A DNA stretch of 64,000 bases from Paenibacillus sp. MAHUQ-63. GTDB lineage: Bacteria > Bacillota > Bacilli > Paenibacillales > NBRC-103111. This document shows, piece by piece, positions 10,142 to 19,540 of the stretch; the stretch's first letter is position 1, and each line of letters starts with the position of its first letter. A program made the translations under genes and the position numbers. The notes beneath the pieces are model-generated. The model had not been told where the DNA came from. It ran no database searches and was given only the letters and a program-made list of their open reading frames with translations. The stretch spans positions 665,210 through 729,209 of the forward strand of contig NZ_JARADB010000003.1 in the NCBI RefSeq assembly GCF_028765165.1, given 5' to 3'.

Positions 10142-12853
10142 TTATTCGTACAGCCAATCCAATGTGTCGACACCGTCGTTCTTATGCTCCACGTCGCGCA
10201 CGCGCATCTCCTGGTCGGCCGGGACAACGCCCAAGATCAAGAAGGCACCCTTGCCGAAGTCGAGCACATGACGTCCCGCTTCATATAGAAAAGCGTGCAT
10301 ATTCACAGAAGGATAAGCGTATAAACGCAGACCTTTGCGCAATACCGGCGCATATCCGCCCCTGTCGTCCGCATGCGTATTTTCCTCCAGACTCGGCACT
10401 TGCAGCCACTGCTCATCCTTGTTGTTGAAGTACCCCACCAGCACTTTCGACGGCTGCTGCAGCTCGATTTCGACGGCCAGCCCTTGAAGGCCCGCCTGTC
10501 TCTGGCTGAAGCGAATGCCGCTCAATCCGTTCAGCTCCTCCGCAATGCCCACAATTTGAATGTCGCCATCCGTGAATACTTCCGCCCCTTTCTCCACGCG
10601 GTACACCTCGGCATGGTCGGATAGCAGCTTAAATGGCGCTTCGTCGTAACGCACGATCGGTGCCTTGAGATTTCTGAGCGCCGCAGGCAGCGATCCGGCC
10701 TTCAGCTCCTGCAGATGCGTGCGGAATGCGTTCAGTTCGGCTTCGTACAAGGGCAAGCAGGCGGTCCAGTGACGATAATCCATACCACCGCGAATCGGCA
10801 CCTTCCGCTGCGGCGTCTGCATGCTGTTGGCGAACAAATACGTTTGTTCCGTCAGCGCCGTGAGCTTCTTGTAGCTGTCCAAGCTCCCCTCCAGCTCTGC
10901 AGCCGCTTCTTCCAGCAAGTCGAGACGCTGATGATATTCCCCTTTGACCGTATGCTTGTAGGTCAAAATACGAATCGCCGCCTCTACTTTATGCGCATAC
11001 GCTTGCACCATATGGTGAATTGCGGCGATATCGCCGGCCAGCCGCTCGTATTCGTCCTCGTTGTGGGCGACGAAGCTGCGTGCACGTTCAATCGCCTCCA
11101 GCGCTTCCTGCGCATGCCGCTGAGCATCCCCGATAATATCCGCCGGCGTCTCTCCGACATGAGGCTGCCCGCTCAGCTCTTTGACCACATAGTCCTCCAG
11201 CCGTTCGCCTTGCGGCGACTGGGATTCCCACAGATCCGGCCAAGGCATATGGCGTTCCGGATTGGTGAGCTGGCTCATCGTCATCCCGAGGCTCATCGTC
11301 TGGCGGTTGCCTTCGGTAATGCCGAATCGGCGCAGCAGCTTCGGCGCGCATTCCCCGGATGCTTCATACGCATCCAGAATCGCTTCGCCGGCCTCCCGGC
11401 TGCCGTACCGGCTGCCGAGCGTCTCGATCCAATAGTGGCGTTCGGCTTCCGGGTCGCGGTCCGGGTTCCATGCATACCGGAACCATGACGCGAACCAAAT
11501 CCAATCGCGATCCAGCTGCCGCAGACGCTTCTCCGCCCGGTCCGGCGCATAGGGCCAATCCCAGAAAAACAAAGGATACAGATGCAATCCGTTCGCTTTC
11601 AGCCGGTATTTGGCGGCTTGCATACATTTCTGGATAAACGAAGGAGCGCCGTAGCGGAACGGCTCCAAATTCGCCAAGATGTGCACGTTCACAATATGAA
11701 TGGTCTGTAAGGAACCGAGCCGGTTATGCGTCTCCTGCCATTTACCCCGCGGGGTATAGGTCGTGAGGGATTCTCCGTTATACTTGGCCTCCGTATACAA
11801 GTTCGGATACAAAGGCAGGGCTGCCTCGATCACCTTCTGCGGCTCGATGGCATGCGAACGCAGAATAATCGGAGGTTTCTCCTTCACGTTCGAGTTTTTC
11901 AAGCCTTCGAGAAGGCCGGCGAGAATCGTTTCATTGAACCATTCCACACCGTAAATTTGTCCTTGGAGTGCCTCGCCCAGACAGACCATAAGTCCGGCAT
12001 TAGGAAACGACTGCACGAAAGCCGTGATCGACTTCTTATAGTAATCGCTCGTCAATGGCAGCGGTTTCGGCTGATGCAGCTTCAGACCGTGTTTCTCCGC
12101 GAATGGCAGAGGGATATGAATATTGTAAAACTTGAGAACGACCCAAATGCCGCGCCGATCCGCCTCCTCGGTAAGCCAGCGGAATGTCTCGGCATTCAGC
12201 GCCAACTCCTCGTCCGTCACTTCTTGCGCTTCCGGGTAATCCGCCAGCTTCACCAAGGAAGAGAACGGATGTCCGGACCAGATGTAAACGACGTTGCACC
12301 GCTCCTGGACCATCATATCCAGGAAGTCGAGCCACAGGTCGCGGTCGTAAAACCAAGGAAACCGTTCCGGTGTAATCGGATACTCATACGTCTGGCGCGG
12401 AGGCTCGACAGTCGTCTTCTGCAAGCCGATCGCGGGCCCCCGCAAGGCAAAGCGCGGACCGTCGCCGTAGGCGATGTCGCTTGGCAGCTTCTGAGCGTCG
12501 CGAATGCGGCGCGCAAGCTCCATGCAGCCGTACAGTACGCCCGAATCGCTTCCGCCGGAGATCACGGTCAGACTCCCCGGACAAGTGGCCAAATAGAAAC
12601 CTTCACCTTCCGGAGCCGTCGTGTGATACAAGAGCACGTCCCGCTGCTCTAACTGCTGCACCAATTCGGCTTCCTGCCGGTTGCCGATATATATTTTCAA
12701 ACCCGGATGAGCCCGGTAGCTGTCCCATGTCCAAGACGTGTCCGCTTCATGCACGGTATAACCGCAGTCCTGAAGCGCCATTCTCAACTGGCTGATGCCG
12801 AATGCCACCCGTGGTGCGGCGTTTCGTTCATATCCTAGCGTAATAGACTTCAT
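10142..12853 (-). CDS. Unclassified 903-residue glycosidase with GH67/GH20-like N-terminal domain and TIM barrel
   Basis: Residues 1-140 resemble the alpha/beta domain preceding the barrel in GH20, GH67 and GH84 enzymes (EGFYLATC...[20 protein letters not shown]). A barrel-like region at about 150-480 begins [19 protein letters not shown] and contains [20 protein letters not shown]. An alpha-helical, coiled-coil-prone part (550-680) and a C-terminal beta domain follow. I cannot place it in a numbered family; alpha-glucuronidase-like is the nearest impression. It has no signal peptide. Its ATG overlaps the TGA of the GH29 fucosidase as ATGA, and GH95 follows 16 nt later, so three glycosidases are made together. 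A specific exo-activity on the same fucosylated oligosaccharide is inferred. Confidence 0.65.
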   Translation of the reverse strand: MKSITLGYERNAAPRVAFGISQLRMALQDCGYTVHEADTSWTWDSYRAHPGLKIYIGNRQEAELVQQLEQRDVLLYHTTAPEGEGFYLATCPGSLTVISGGSDSGVLYGCMELARRIRDAQKLPSDIAYGDGPRFALRGPAIGLQKTTVEPPRQTYEYPITPERFPWFYDRDLWLDFLDMMVQERCNVVYIWSGHPFSSLVKLADYPEAQEVTDEELALNAETFRWLTEEADRRGIWVVLKFYNIHIPLPFAEKHGLKLHQPKPLPLTSDYYKKSITAFVQSFPNAGLMVCLGEALQGQIYGVEWFNETILAGLLEGLKNSNVKEKPPIILRSHAIEPQKVIEAALPLYPNLYTEAKYNGESLTTYTPRGKWQETHNRLGSLQTIHIVNVHILANLEPFRYGAPSFIQKCMQAAKYRLKANGLHLYPLFFWDWPYAPDRAEKRLRQLDRDWIWFASWFRYAWNPDRDPEAERHYWIETLGSRYGSREAGEAILDAYEASGECAPKLLRRFGITEGNRQTMSLGMTMSQLTNPERHMPWPDLWESQSPQGERLEDYVVKELSGQPHVGETPADIIGDAQRHAQEALEAIERARSFVAHNEDEYERLAGDIAAIHHMVQAYAHKVEAAIRILTYKHTVKGEYHQRLDLLEEAAAELEGSLDSYKKLTALTEQTYLFANSMQTPQRKVPIRGGMDYRHWTACLPLYEAELNAFRTHLQELKAGSLPAALRNLKAPIVRYDEAPFKLLSDHAEVYRVEKGAEVFTDGDIQIVGIAEELNGLSGIRFSQRQAGLQGLAVEIELQQPSKVLVGYFNNKDEQWLQVPSLEENTHADDRGGYAPVLRKGLRLYAYPSVNMHAFLYEAGRHVLDFGKGAFLILGVVPADQEMRVRDVEHKNDGVDTLDWLYE

Positions 12854-14172
12854 CGTTGTCCTGGCCCGCCTTTCATAAATAGTTCAATGACCGGCACGGC
12901 CACGTTCGGCCTCTTCACAGGCAGTGACAGAACTAACGTCGACTCGTCCCTGCCTTCTTTGAAAGCGCCGTTGTCGATGCCGCTCTCTACCTGCCCCTGC
13001 TTGAACCGGATCTCGGATGCATCGTTCAGCAGCTGCGCATATTCCACTTGGCCGGCCAAGCCGTAAAGGTGAATGCTCTTGAACGGCCAGCTGTATACAT
13101 GCACATACATGCGGTTCGTCTCCGGATTATAGGTCAGCCGGCAATCCTGCGGACACTGAATCGCTTCCGGCGCCTGCGTGCACCCATAGATCGAGCGGCT
13201 GTGACGCTTCATCCATTCGCCGATCCCTTTCAGTCGGTCGATCGAGCGCTCGTCGAATTCGCCCCTTCCGGTCGGCCCAACATTCAGCAGCAGATTGCCT
13301 CCCTTGCTGACGACATCGATCAGCATTTTGACCAGCATATCCACGCTCTTCCAAGATTCTTCGTCACGGTAGTAGCCCCAGGAACCGCTGAACGTATGCG
13401 GTGTCTCCCACACGACCCGCTTCCCGTTCACCTGCACCCACTTGGTCGGCAAATACTGCTCCGGCGTCGTAATATCGCCGCCGATCTGCAGCCGGTCGTT
13501 CAGCAAAATGTTTGGCTGCAGCGAGCGTATCATCTTGATTAACTCCGTACTGCCCCAGTCCTCTTTGCCTTTCCCTGGCAGCCCGTTCTCTGCTGGGAAC
13601 GAAAAATCATAGAACAATAAGTCCACGTCGCCGTACTCCGTTAACAATTCCCTCGTTTGCCCGAACAAATATTCCCGGTAAAGCGAGAAGTCCTTCTTAG
13701 CGCTTTCTGCAATCGCTTCCTCATCAAATCGCAACGGATGCTTCGTGTCGACAGTATAGTGCGGATGATGCCAATCGATCAGCGAATGATAAAAGCCTAC
13801 CTTCATCCCTCTGTTACGGAACGCTTCCGCCAATGGCCGGATAAGATCTTTGCCGGCCGGCGTGTTCGGCGCTTTGTAATCGGTCAGCTTCGTGTCCCAT
13901 AAACAGAAGCCTTCATGGTGCTTGGTCGTAGCCACCGCATACTTCATGCCCGCATCGCAGGCCAGCTGCGCCCATAGCTCAGGATCGTACAAGTCCGGGT
14001 CGAACTTGTCGAAATATTTGTTGCGGTATTTCTCACCGCTCAATCTCTCCCGCGACTGCAGCCATTCATGCCTCGCAGCCAGCGAGTACAGACCCCAGTG
14101 AATGAAGAGACCGAACCTGTCGTGTGTAAACCATTCGCTGTCCCCGGTTGTTCGCTCTATCTCGTAAGTCAT
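12850..14172 (-). CDS. GH29 alpha-L-fucosidase
   Basis: A 440-residue retaining alpha-L-fucosidase. The family opening RFGLFIHWGLYSL is at residues 19-31, HHEGFCLWD at about 85-93, and the nucleophile Asp is probably 189 in DVDLLFYDFSF. GNLLLNVGPTGRGEF marks the end of the barrel and a short C-terminal beta domain follows. No signal peptide. AGGAGGGG lies before the ATG. It is the first gene of the coupled run GH29, 903-residue glycosidase, GH95, sialidase-fold. A promoter with two CCTATA boxes lies upstream. Confidence 0.92.
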   Translation of the reverse strand: MTYEIERTTGDSEWFTHDRFGLFIHWGLYSLAARHEWLQSRERLSGEKYRNKYFDKFDPDLYDPELWAQLACDAGMKYAVATTKHHEGFCLWDTKLTDYKAPNTPAGKDLIRPLAEAFRNRGMKVGFYHSLIDWHHPHYTVDTKHPLRFDEEAIAESAKKDFSLYREYLFGQTRELLTEYGDVDLLFYDFSFPAENGLPGKGKEDWGSTELIKMIRSLQPNILLNDRLQIGGDITTPEQYLPTKWVQVNGKRVVWETPHTFSGSWGYYRDEESWKSVDMLVKMLIDVVSKGGNLLLNVGPTGRGEFDERSIDRLKGIGEWMKRHSRSIYGCTQAPEAIQCPQDCRLTYNPETNRMYVHVYSWPFKSIHLYGLAGQVEYAQLLNDASEIRFKQGQVESGIDNGAFKEGRDESTLVLSLPVKRPNVAVPVIELFMKGGPGQR

Positions 14173-14242
14173 TTGTTCCCCTCCTAGTTCAACTGTTCAA
14201 AATGACAATGCATGGCAGTTACTTGGTATTAAGCTCATGATC

Positions 14243-14296
14243 AGTCTACAAGAAAGCCGGCAGACCATTATAGGCTGAATTTATCATATATATAGG
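14243..14296 (-). promoter_or_regulatory. Putative activator-dependent promoter of the GH29 operon
   Basis: On the minus strand: CCTATA (14296-14291), 16 nt, CCTATAATG (14274-14266), 17 nt, then TAGACT preceded by TTG (14248-14243) as a weak extended -10. The 9-mer and its distance to the -10 are identical to the ATPase promoter at 2279-2331, suggesting the same AraC-type activator. Confidence 0.4.
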
Positions 14297-14410
14297 TGGC
14301 GCGATTCACGTATAAAAGTTAAAAAGCAGCCTGCCTTGTCTCAGGGCGGCGCTCGTAAGGCAGAGTTCTTCTCCCTGCGAGGCTGGTTAACACCGATCGC
14401 CGGCAATGGG

Positions 14411-14441
14411 AAAAGCCCCTTTCCCTTGTACGGGACGGGGC
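14411..14441 (-). terminator. Probable terminator of the aldolase/SGNH operon
   Basis: The minus strand reads GCCCC..CCC....GGG..GGGGC followed by TTTTCCC, about 150 nt beyond the SGNH stop. The stem is GC-rich but the T-run is short, so confidence is moderate. Confidence 0.45.
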
Positions 14442-14470
14442 ATTCACGATCGTCGTTGTGAAAGCACGCC

Positions 14471-14553
14471 TAACGGACACCGGCGGCCTTATTCGCCGGT
14501 TGCGAGGCTGCCTCTTGTCCGGAAGGAACAAATAGCGGCGCTGGTGTCCTTTA
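14471..14553. repeat. Partial palindromic element (inner pair only)
   Basis: TAACGGACAC at 14471-14480 faces a one-mismatch reverse copy (GTGTCCTTTA) at 14544-14553. The 73-bp offset is exactly that of the inner pair in the full 183-bp elements elsewhere. The outer motifs are not found at the expected +/-50 positions. Confidence 0.7.
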
Positions 14554-14590
14554 GAAGTGCGCGAGACTCGCACGCACGAGCAAGCTCCGG

Positions 14591-15217
14591 CTAACGCCGC
14601 TCCACGGCCTTCAACCAGGTCGTGGCCATCAGCATGTCGCCGAGCGAATTCATATGCACGCCATCGGTCGTCAGATCCTGGCCGGTCTCCCGGTTGAGGA
14701 AATCGATGAACGCATGATGCGTAGGAACGAGTACGGCATCGTATTCCTCCGCCAGCCTGTTGACCACGTCCACATAGGGTGCCAGCAACCGGTTGCCCGT
14801 GGCATCGGAATACTCTTTGATAACCGTAGGCTGCATAAGAATGAGCCGGCAATTCGGCAGGAGCTTCGTCTGCTCCAGCAGGTTGCGGTACACCTCTTCG
14901 AACTTGTCGGGATACACCTGCTCGATCCCTGGGGAATCCAATTGGCGCCATACGTCATTAATGCCGATGGAGATAGACAGCCACTGCGGTTTGTGATCCA
15001 GCACATCCAGCGTCCATCTCTTCTCCAGATCGGTCACCCGGTTGCCGGAAACGCCTTCGTTAATCATTTTCAACGCGAGATGCGGGTAAACCGCCGTAAG
15101 ATAATCGTGAATAAGCCGAACATAGCCCGATCCCAGCTTCAACGGGTCTTTCTTTCTCCCTTTATCCGTAATGCTGTCACCGATAAATACGATTCTGTCC
15201 TTTGGTTGGAACGGCAC
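14591..15217 (-). CDS. SGNH/GDSL hydrolase, probable carbohydrate acetylesterase
   Basis: A 208-residue esterase of the rhamnogalacturonan-acetylesterase-like SGNH superfamily. Block I GDSITDKG carries the nucleophile Ser15, block III is GIND (85-88), and block V DGVH gives Asp185 and His188. No signal peptide, so it would deacetylate imported oligosaccharides. It lies 25 nt after the first aldolase gene and is last in the operon. The hydrolase class is secure; acetyl removal from sugars is inferred from context. Confidence 0.87.
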   Translation of the reverse strand: MPFQPKDRIVFIGDSITDKGRKKDPLKLGSGYVRLIHDYLTAVYPHLALKMINEGVSGNRVTDLEKRWTLDVLDHKPQWLSISIGINDVWRQLDSPGIEQVYPDKFEEVYRNLLEQTKLLPNCRLILMQPTVIKEYSDATGNRLLAPYVDVVNRLAEEYDAVLVPTHHAFIDFLNRETGQDLTTDGVHMNSLGDMLMATTWLKAVERR

Positions 15218-15242
15218 AGATTTGCCCCCTCTTTCTGATCAA

Positions 15243-16160
15243 TTAGGAAAGCTGCTTCTTTACGAGTTCATAGAGCGCATCCAGCTGCTCCACTTCCAGC
15301 TTATGATTGTCCCGGAAAGCGCCTGCATCTTTGGAGCGCGTATAGAGCGAGAACGGCAGGCCTCTTTTCCCGAGATGGTATTTGGCGTTAACGGGATACA
15401 TCTGCAGCTCTACAAGCGATGCGGCTCCTACGAACGACTGCAGCATGTCCGCCGCTTGCGGTTCCTCCCGCCACTTCTCGGTCAGACGCACATACAAGTC
15501 GGGATGGAAATTCGCCATCACCCCGCTGAATCCTGCCGCCCCCAAACGCAGCGAGGCCAGCAGAGTTGCAGAATTCGCATTGTAGAGCTTCAGCGGCGTC
15601 CCTGCTACCGCTTGGAGCTTGGCGGCAATTTGCTGCAAATCGCAGCTCGTATCCTTAAGAAAGGCGAATCTCCCGGTCTCCGCGCATTGCTTGAGAAGCT
15701 GCGGGCTGAGCAGCCTTTTGTACGGATACGGACATTCGTAAATCCCCATCGGCACGTCAGGCACCCGGTCAATCAGCTTCAGAACGCGGTCGAACCATAC
15801 GCTGTCGGATTCGTCCGAAGCCGCCAAGCGATTGCTTACGAGCACGACGGCCTTGACTCCCGTACCTGCGATCTGCTGCAGCTCCTCCGCTTGCGCGTCG
15901 AAGCCGTCGGATACATGCCCCGACGCGATGACCGGTACCCGGCCTGCCGCTTGATCAACGACGAACCGGGCAATGCCGACTCGTTCCTCCAACGTCAAAT
16001 AAAACATCTCGCTGGACTGACATACGGCGAAGAGTCCGTGCACACCTTGGCCGATATACCACTCGATCAACTGCTCCAATGCCCGGTAATCCACTTGACC
16101 GGCATCGGTGAATGGCGTCACCATCGTTGGCCATACGCCATTTGGAATATTCGCAACCAT
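15243..16160 (-). CDS. DapA/NanA-family aldolase, copy 1
   Basis: A 305-residue (beta/alpha)8 class I aldolase. The Schiff-base Lys is 169 in FLKDTS and the catalytic Tyr 141 in GIYECPYP. The usual GTTGE phosphate-like loop is changed to AVCQSSEMF, so it is not a standard dihydrodipicolinate synthase; a 2-keto-3-deoxy sugar acid aldolase releasing pyruvate is more likely. It sits between the second aldolase (17 nt gap) and the SGNH esterase, with a dehydrogenase further upstream. Together these could handle the acidic-sugar or deoxy-sugar branch of the degraded glycan. Confidence 0.8.
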   Translation of the reverse strand: MVANIPNGVWPTMVTPFTDAGQVDYRALEQLIEWYIGQGVHGLFAVCQSSEMFYLTLEERVGIARFVVDQAAGRVPVIASGHVSDGFDAQAEELQQIAGTGVKAVVLVSNRLAASDESDSVWFDRVLKLIDRVPDVPMGIYECPYPYKRLLSPQLLKQCAETGRFAFLKDTSCDLQQIAAKLQAVAGTPLKLYNANSATLLASLRLGAAGFSGVMANFHPDLYVRLTEKWREEPQAADMLQSFVGAASLVELQMYPVNAKYHLGKRGLPFSLYTRSKDAGAFRDNHKLEVEQLDALYELVKKQLS

Positions 16161-16177
16161 GCTCTTAACCTCACTCC

Positions 16178-17080
16178 TTATGTAATATCGGCTTGCTCTA
16201 AATAACGGTCAATCACGATTCTAAGCTGCTCTTTGGCCGCCGCATTCAGCGGTTGTACCGGCAAGCGCGACAATCCGGCCGGCAAGCCGATCATGCACAT
16301 CGCTTCCTTCAGCACGGACGGCAGCGTCCCCAGCGCAAACGCGCTCCGCAGCGCGCGGAGCTTCCGCTGCTGCAGCTCCGCTTCATCCAGCTTCCCCTGC
16401 TGCCAATTCGTATAAATCGATTTCACGACTTCCGGAAAAACGTTGGCCGTTGCCGCAATTGCCCCATGGCCGCCCGCCATCAGCGTCGGCAATATGAGCG
16501 AATCCGTACCTGCCAGCACGGCGAAGTCCGGACCGGATAGCTCGATATATTGCAAAATCGTATCGAAGCTGCCGCTGCTGTCTTTTATCCCGACGATATT
16601 CGGCACTCGGCTCAGTTCTTTCACCGTCTGCGGCTGAAGCGAATTGCCGGTCCTTGCCGGTATGTTGTATAGCAGAACGGGGAGGCTGCACGCGTCTGCG
16701 ACGGTTCGGAAATGGCCCGCCAGCTCCGCTTGCGTATACGACAGAAAATACGGCGTGATGACCGATAAAGCATCAACCCCCATACGTTCGAGCCGTACGG
16801 CCAATTCGGCCGTTTCCTTCGTGCTTGCGCAGCCTGCGCCGACATACACCGGCAGTCTTCCTTGGGCTTCCTCCATGACAATCTCGGCAACCCGCAGCTT
16901 CTCCTCAAAAGTCAACGAGAAAAACTCGCCGTTCGTCCCCAAGCAAAATAATCCGTCCACATTCGCGCCGATCAGCCTGCGGGTCAGCTGCCGCAATGCC
17001 AGCTCGTCGATTTCGTAATGCTGGTCAAAGGGGGTGACCATGGCGGGAATGATGCCTGACGGTTGCAGCATAGGTTTCAT
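16178..17080 (-). CDS. DapA/NanA-family aldolase, copy 2
   Basis: A 300-residue aldolase, closer to canonical members than copy 1: GTNGEFFSLT loop at 48-57, catalytic Tyr138 in YNIPARTG, Schiff-base Lys166 in GIKDSSG. The start at 17080 has AAGGAG 8 nt upstream; ATG 17086 is only 1 nt from it, and a longer frame would run into the dehydrogenase gene. Lysine biosynthesis is unlikely in this setting; 2-keto-3-deoxygluconate-type or sialic-acid-type cleavage is preferred. Two adjacent aldolases with different substrate loops suggest two different keto-acid substrates. Confidence 0.83.
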   Translation of the reverse strand: MKPMLQPSGIIPAMVTPFDQHYEIDELALRQLTRRLIGANVDGLFCLGTNGEFFSLTFEEKLRVAEIVMEEAQGRLPVYVGAGCASTKETAELAVRLERMGVDALSVITPYFLSYTQAELAGHFRTVADACSLPVLLYNIPARTGNSLQPQTVKELSRVPNIVGIKDSSGSFDTILQYIELSGPDFAVLAGTDSLILPTLMAGGHGAIAATANVFPEVVKSIYTNWQQGKLDEAELQQRKLRALRSAFALGTLPSVLKEAMCMIGLPAGLSRLPVQPLNAAAKEQLRIVIDRYLEQADIT

Positions 17081-17120
17081 ATTCATTCTCCTTCTCTGTG
17101 GAATGCAATCCTTCACGAGG

Positions 17121-18299
17121 TTACGGCAGCAGCCTGCGGTAAACCGCCTCGATATCCGCGATGCCCATCGGTTTCGGATTGTTATGCATAAGCCTTGTGA
17201 CCTTGGAAGCGGCAATCGCTAATTCCTCAACGTCTTCGCCGGTAACGCCGAATTCGCGTAAATTTTGCGGGATGCGCATGCGGGACGTCCATTCGAAAAT
17301 ACGCCGGATGACCGCCTCGGCAGCGGAACTTCCTCCTTCGGTCCCGGCCTGCAGCCCCATCGCGAAGGCGACGCTGCCCAGCCGGTCATAGATGGCGTCC
17401 ATATTGAAAGTCATCACGTGCGGCAGCAGCATGGAATTCGCGACGCCATGCGTAATGTGGAACTTGCCGCCGAGCGGATAAGCGAGCGCATGAACCGCCG
17501 CGGTTCCTGCCGCAGTAAGCGCCATGCCTCCGTACATGGAACCGAGCAGCATGCTTTCTCTCGCTTTCAGATTCGCTCCGTCCTCGTAAGCAGGCAGCAA
17601 GCTGCCTGCAATCAAGCGAATCGATTCCAGCGCGAACATATCGCTGATGGCATTGGCTTTGATCGAAATGTACGATTCCAAAGCATGTGTAAACGCATCC
17701 ATTCCAGTTGCGGCCGTAATGGCGGGCGGCAAGCTTACCGTCAATTCCGGATCGAGAATGACCATCATCGGGAGCAGGTGCCTGCTAATGATGCCTACCT
17801 TCAACTCCTCTTCGGGAATCGTAACAATCGCATTCGGCGTCACTTCCGAGCCTGTGCCCGACGTGGTCGGAATCAATACGGTCGGAATACCGGGTCTTGC
17901 TACCCGGTCCGTGCCGATCAAATTCATGACATCTACGGGATCCGTCGCCAAGACGGAAAACAGCTTGGTTGCGTCAAGCACGCTTCCGCCGCCGATTCCG
18001 ATCAATAGATCGACGGGCTCCGCGTTAATCGCTGCGAATACGTCCTGAATATTCGCAACCGTCGGCTCCGGCTTCACGTCGGTCACGACCCTGCTGGAAA
18101 TTCCGGCCTGCGCCAGCTCGCCGGTGATCCGCTCAATGACCCCTATCGCTCTCATCGATGGTTGCGATACGATCACCGCGTGCTTGAAATTCCCTCTCAA
18201 CTTCAGACTGGGAACCAGTTGGGACAGCGACTGATTCCCCGCTATGATATGGCCTGCCGTTTGGAACATAAACGGAACAAAACCCAGATTCTCCTTCAC
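17121..18299 (-). CDS. Iron-containing (group III) alcohol dehydrogenase
   Basis: A 392-residue NAD(P)-dependent dehydrogenase of the FucO/EutG family. It has the nucleotide loop GGGSVLDATK, the family motif TTSGTGSEVTPNA, and metal ligands in GMDAFTHALES (Asp, His) and AVHALAYPLGGKFHITHG (His, His). GTG 18299 is chosen because GGCGGAGC lies just upstream and the resulting length is normal; an extended frame adds 42 low-complexity residues. First gene of the operon with two aldolases and an esterase. Reduction of lactaldehyde (from deoxy sugars such as fucose or rhamnose) would fit, but this is inference. Confidence 0.85.
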   Translation of the reverse strand: MKENLGFVPFMFQTAGHIIAGNQSLSQLVPSLKLRGNFKHAVIVSQPSMRAIGVIERITGELAQAGISSRVVTDVKPEPTVANIQDVFAAINAEPVDLLIGIGGGSVLDATKLFSVLATDPVDVMNLIGTDRVARPGIPTVLIPTTSGTGSEVTPNAIVTIPEEELKVGIISRHLLPMMVILDPELTVSLPPAITAATGMDAFTHALESYISIKANAISDMFALESIRLIAGSLLPAYEDGANLKARESMLLGSMYGGMALTAAGTAAVHALAYPLGGKFHITHGVANSMLLPHVMTFNMDAIYDRLGSVAFAMGLQAGTEGGSSAAEAVIRRIFEWTSRMRIPQNLREFGVTGEDVEELAIAASKVTRLMHNNPKPMGIADIEAVYRRLLP

Positions 18300-18431
18300 T
18301 TCAGCTCCGCCTTTCTTGCAGAATGGCCTGATTTTCCCCCTCATCCTACGCCGGCGGCTTCCCGCTGTCAATGCGGATGAAGCCTGAAGATCGCTTTGAC
18401 CTATATATCGGATACAATCCCCCACACAGCG

Positions 18432-18445
18432 AGTAAGCGCTTAAT
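18432..18445. promoter_or_regulatory. Candidate cre/LacI-type operator between divergent operons
   Basis: The perfect palindrome TAAGCGCTTA (18434-18443) matches the cre core; the outer bases deviate. It lies between the dehydrogenase operon (minus) and the GH43-like/GH78 operon (plus), so it could control either or both. Confidence 0.4.
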
Positions 18446-18506
18446 TGTAATCTGAATACAATGTTATTTTTGTGTTCTCACAACTCATGAAGAGGAGCGT
18501 AACGCC

Positions 18507-19520
18507 TTGAACATTACCCCTTATCTCACTCCATATAAATTAGGCCGCCCCGTTCTCACCGGTTCCGGAGTGTCCGGGAACTTCGACGAGCGCGCGGTCG
18601 ATTGCCCGTTCGTTTTTCAACATAACGGCATGTTCTACATGATGCATGTAGGTTTCGACGGCATCGGATACCAAACCGCACTGGCGGTTAGCCATGACCT
18701 CATGAACTGGGAGCATCATGGCGTCATTCTGGAGCGCAACGGCGCTAAAGCCTGGGATTCCGTCAGCATTGCAGGTACGTGGATCCTAAAAGAAAACCGC
18801 CTCGACGCTCCGCCTGTACTGAAAAAGTGGCAGAACAAATACTGGCTCGTCTATCACGCATATCCGGGCGAAGGCTATGAGGAAGGTTCCGCCAAGATCG
18901 GTCTTGCCTGGACGGAAGATGAACAGCTGCTGGCGTGGCACCGGCTGCCCGACCCCATCCTGACGCCGGAGGAAGGCGCCGATTGGGAGCAAGGCGGTCT
19001 GTACAAAGAGTGCCTCGTCGAGCACGGAGGCAAGTTCTATTTGTTTTACAACGCCAAAAACACGAATAAAGGACGCTGGATCGAACAGACGGGCGTCGCC
19101 TTCTCGACGGATCTGGTGAATTGGACCCGGTATGAGCAGAATCCGGTTCTGCAGGTGACGCCGGATGGGTGGGATTCCGGCTTTGCCAGTGATCCTTGCG
19201 TGCTGTATGACCAGGACCGTAATCAATGGGTTATGTATTACTTCGGGTATAACTACAAGCAAGCTCAAGAAGGAATCGCTCTCTCCCCTGATTTGCTGCA
19301 TTGGGAGAAACATCCCGAACCGATCATTCGGGTCGGCGAAGAAGACAGCATCGACGCTATTTTCGCCCATAAGCCCTCCGTTATTACGCACCAAGGCGTG
19401 CTTTATCATTTCTATTGCTCTTGCAGGCGGTACCGGGAAGGCGATCCAGCCAAAAACTTCGGCAAAGAGTTCCGAACAATCACATTCGCAGCGTCACATC
19501 CGGTGGCAGCGCAAACTTGA
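18507..19520 (+). CDS. Five-bladed beta-propeller glycosidase (GH43/GH32-like)
   Basis: A 337-residue protein whose repeats (FVFQHNGMFYMMHVG, GKFYLFYNAKN, VLYDQDRNQWVMYYFG, GVLYHFYCS) have the blade pattern of GH43/GH32/GH62/GH117 enzymes. Candidate acidic residues lie in ERAVDCPFVF, GLYKECLVEHGG and FASDPCVLY. No signal peptide. TTG start with AGAGGAG 9 nt upstream. It is followed 20 nt later by the GH78 rhamnosidase. An arabinofuranosidase, xylosidase or galactosidase-type exo-activity is likely; the family number is not certain. Confidence 0.72.
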   Translation: MNITPYLTPYKLGRPVLTGSGVSGNFDERAVDCPFVFQHNGMFYMMHVGFDGIGYQTALAVSHDLMNWEHHGVILERNGAKAWDSVSIAGTWILKENRLDAPPVLKKWQNKYWLVYHAYPGEGYEEGSAKIGLAWTEDEQLLAWHRLPDPILTPEEGADWEQGGLYKECLVEHGGKFYLFYNAKNTNKGRWIEQTGVAFSTDLVNWTRYEQNPVLQVTPDGWDSGFASDPCVLYDQDRNQWVMYYFGYNYKQAQEGIALSPDLLHWEKHPEPIIRVGEEDSIDAIFAHKPSVITHQGVLYHFYCSCRRYREGDPAKNFGKEFRTITFAASHPVAAQT

Positions 19521-19540
19521 TGACAAAGGAGTCCAGATCG

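Larger units (their letters stand above)
14173..14590. other. 418-bp intergenic region: promoter, terminator and a partial palindromic element
   Basis: Between the GH29 start and the SGNH stop lie the GH29 promoter (14243-14296), a minus-strand terminator-like hairpin (14411-14441) and an inner-pair-only copy of the TAACGGACAC element (14471-14553). Open frames here show no family features, so I see no gene. Confidence 0.6.

Noticed and set aside
15171..16205. Long plus-strand open frame opposite the first aldolase gene (and similar ones at 3427-4377, 8761-9636 and 11726-12652)
   Set aside because: These are antisense shadows of well-supported enzymes in GC-rich sequence; no ribosome binding site or family motif is present.
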